From Gammaproteobacteria bacterium (GTDB taxonomy: Bacteria; Pseudomonadota; Gammaproteobacteria; Pseudomonadales; Halomonadaceae), in assembly GCA_023485185.1 (NCBI GenBank), contig JAMCZP010000354.1, positions 1 through 7,607 of the forward strand: DNA of 7,607 nucleotides, read 5' to 3'. The notes under the pieces were generated by a model. The model did no database searches. It was not told the origin of the DNA and saw only the letters and a list, made by a program, of their open reading frames with translations. A program made the position numbers and the translations under genes. Below are positions 6,734 to 7,607 of this stretch, one piece after another. Every line of letters begins with the position of its first letter. Position 1 is the first letter of the stretch.

Positions 6734-7607
6734 ATGGTCGTTGACGCGATCTCCAATGAGAAGGGCGTCCCGCGTGACGTTATCTTCGAGGCGGTAGAAG
6801 CCGCTCTTGCGAGCGCGTCACGCAAACGTTTCGACAAAGAAGAAGCCAATGTGCGCGTGCATATTGACCGTCGCACTGGTGAATACGAAACCTTCCGTAC
6901 CTGGACAGTGGTGGAAGATGACGAATTTGAAACACCTGATTATGAAATTAAAGAAACGATTGCCGAGCAGCGTGATCCGCCGCTGAAGTTAGGCGACGTT
7001 GTTGAAAAAAGCATCGAAAACGCTGCATTTGGACGTATTGCTGCGCAGACCGCCAAGCAGGTTATCGTGCAGAAAGTGCGCGAGGCTGAGCGGGCTGAAG
7101 TCGTGCGCCAATATGCTGATCGTGAAGGCGAGTTGGTGGCGGGTATTGTTAAAAAGACTACCCGTGACGGTCTGATCATTGATTTGGGCGAGAACGCTGA
7201 AGCGTTTTTGCCGCGCAATGAAATGATTCATGGTGAGCGTTACCGCATGAATGAGCGAGTGCGTGCACTGTTGGTTAAAGTGGATCCAGACGCTCGCGGT
7301 GCTCAGCTTCAGCTATCGCGGACCTGTCCCGAGCTGATTATTGAGCTGTTCAAAATTGAAGTGCCTGAAATCGCCGAGCAGTTGATTGAGATTAAAGGTG
7401 CGGCGCGTGACCCGGGGTCGCGTGCCAAAATTGCGGTAAAAACCAATGATCGCCGCATTGATCCTGTGGGTGCCTGTGTGGGCATGCGCGGTTCGCGCGT
7501 TCAAGCGGTCTCTTCGGAACTGCAAAACGAACGCGTTGATATCGTGCTGTGGGACGACAATCCGGCCCAGCTTGTGATTCACGCCATGGCACCCGCCGAT
7601 GTTGGGT
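6734..7607 (+). CDS. nusA: Transcription termination/antitermination factor NusA (3'-truncated, start uncertain)
   Basis: NusA binds RNA polymerase and nascent RNA, promoting pausing, intrinsic termination and rRNA/lambda-type antitermination. The frame is open to the window end; 291 residues are seen from ATG 6734. The polymerase-binding N-terminal domain (1 to about 125) includes [14 protein letters not shown] (7-20) and [20 protein letters not shown] (103-122). The S1 domain is about 132-184. KH1 follows, with LFKIEVPEI (205-213), [13 protein letters not shown] (224-236) and the GXXG loop GMRG (250-253). The window ends near the KH1-KH2 junction, so KH2 and the C-terminal acidic repeats lie beyond it. 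ATG 6734 is the first standard start in frame, but it has no ribosome site. The codons before it read NRKEIL, matching the family N-terminus M-N-K-E-I-L, so real translation probably begins near 6716-6720. See the finding on the missing start codon. Confidence 0.95.
   Translation, partial: MVVDAISNEKGVPRDVIFEAVEAALASASRKRFDKEEANVRVHIDRRTGEYETFRTWTVVEDDEFETPDYEIKETIAEQRDPPLKLGDVVEKSIENAAFGRIAAQTAKQVIVQKVREAERAEVVRQYADREGELVAGIVKKTTRDGLIIDLGENAEAFLPRNEMIHGERYRMNERVRALLVKVDPDARGAQLQLSRTCPELIIELFKIEVPEIAEQLIEIKGAARDPGSRAKIAVKTNDRRIDPVGACVGMRGSRVQAVSSELQNERVDIVLWDDNPAQLVIHAMAPADVG

Overview
The window is a stretch of core gammaproteobacterial chromosome, and every protein gene reads on the + strand. 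The order is ftsH (5' end cut off) - folP - glmM - tpiA - secG - tRNA-Leu(GAG) - initiator tRNA-fMet - rimP - nusA (3' end cut off). From memory, E. coli keeps ftsH-folP-glmM-secG-leuU together and has metY-rimP-nusA-infB a little further on. Having tpiA between glmM and secG, and the two tRNA genes side by side, is the arrangement known from Pseudomonas-like and related gammaproteobacteria. Protein wording (FtsH, NusA, RimP), moderately GC-rich codon choice and the very acidic FtsH tail would fit Halomonas or a relative. That genus guess rests on recollection, not on a search.

Region by region: 1-1898 encodes FtsH, the membrane AAA+ zinc protease, lacking about 39 N-terminal residues. A strong intrinsic terminator (1961-1987) separates it from 2041-4301, where folP (dihydropteroate synthase) and glmM (phosphoglucosamine mutase) overlap by ATGA and are probably translationally coupled. 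The 107-base gap before tpiA carries a short REP-like palindrome. tpiA (4409-5158) and secG (5163-5522) are four bases apart. Then come tRNA-Leu(GAG) at 5585-5671, a clear sigma70-type promoter at 5771-5799, and tRNA-fMet at 5816-5892, followed by a perfect 13-bp bidirectional-looking terminator at 6001-6030. A structured 151-base leader precedes rimP (6182-6643). nusA occupies the rest and is cut within or just after its first KH domain.

Functionally this is housekeeping: membrane protein quality control (FtsH), folate (FolP), cell-envelope precursor UDP-GlcNAc (GlmM), glycolysis (TpiA), protein export (SecG), translation initiation (fMet tRNA), 30S maturation (RimP) and transcription elongation/termination (NusA). 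I see no mobile element, CRISPR array, toxin-antitoxin pair, defence island or new system.

The points that deserve a second look are small. The conserved N-terminus of NusA is readable in frame but has no ordinary start codon at the expected place. The initiator tRNA has a U1-U72 mismatch rather than the E. coli C1-A72. A REP-like element lies upstream of tpiA. A hexamer recurs around the tRNA genes, and dyads lie just upstream of the fMet promoter. rimP has a structured leader.
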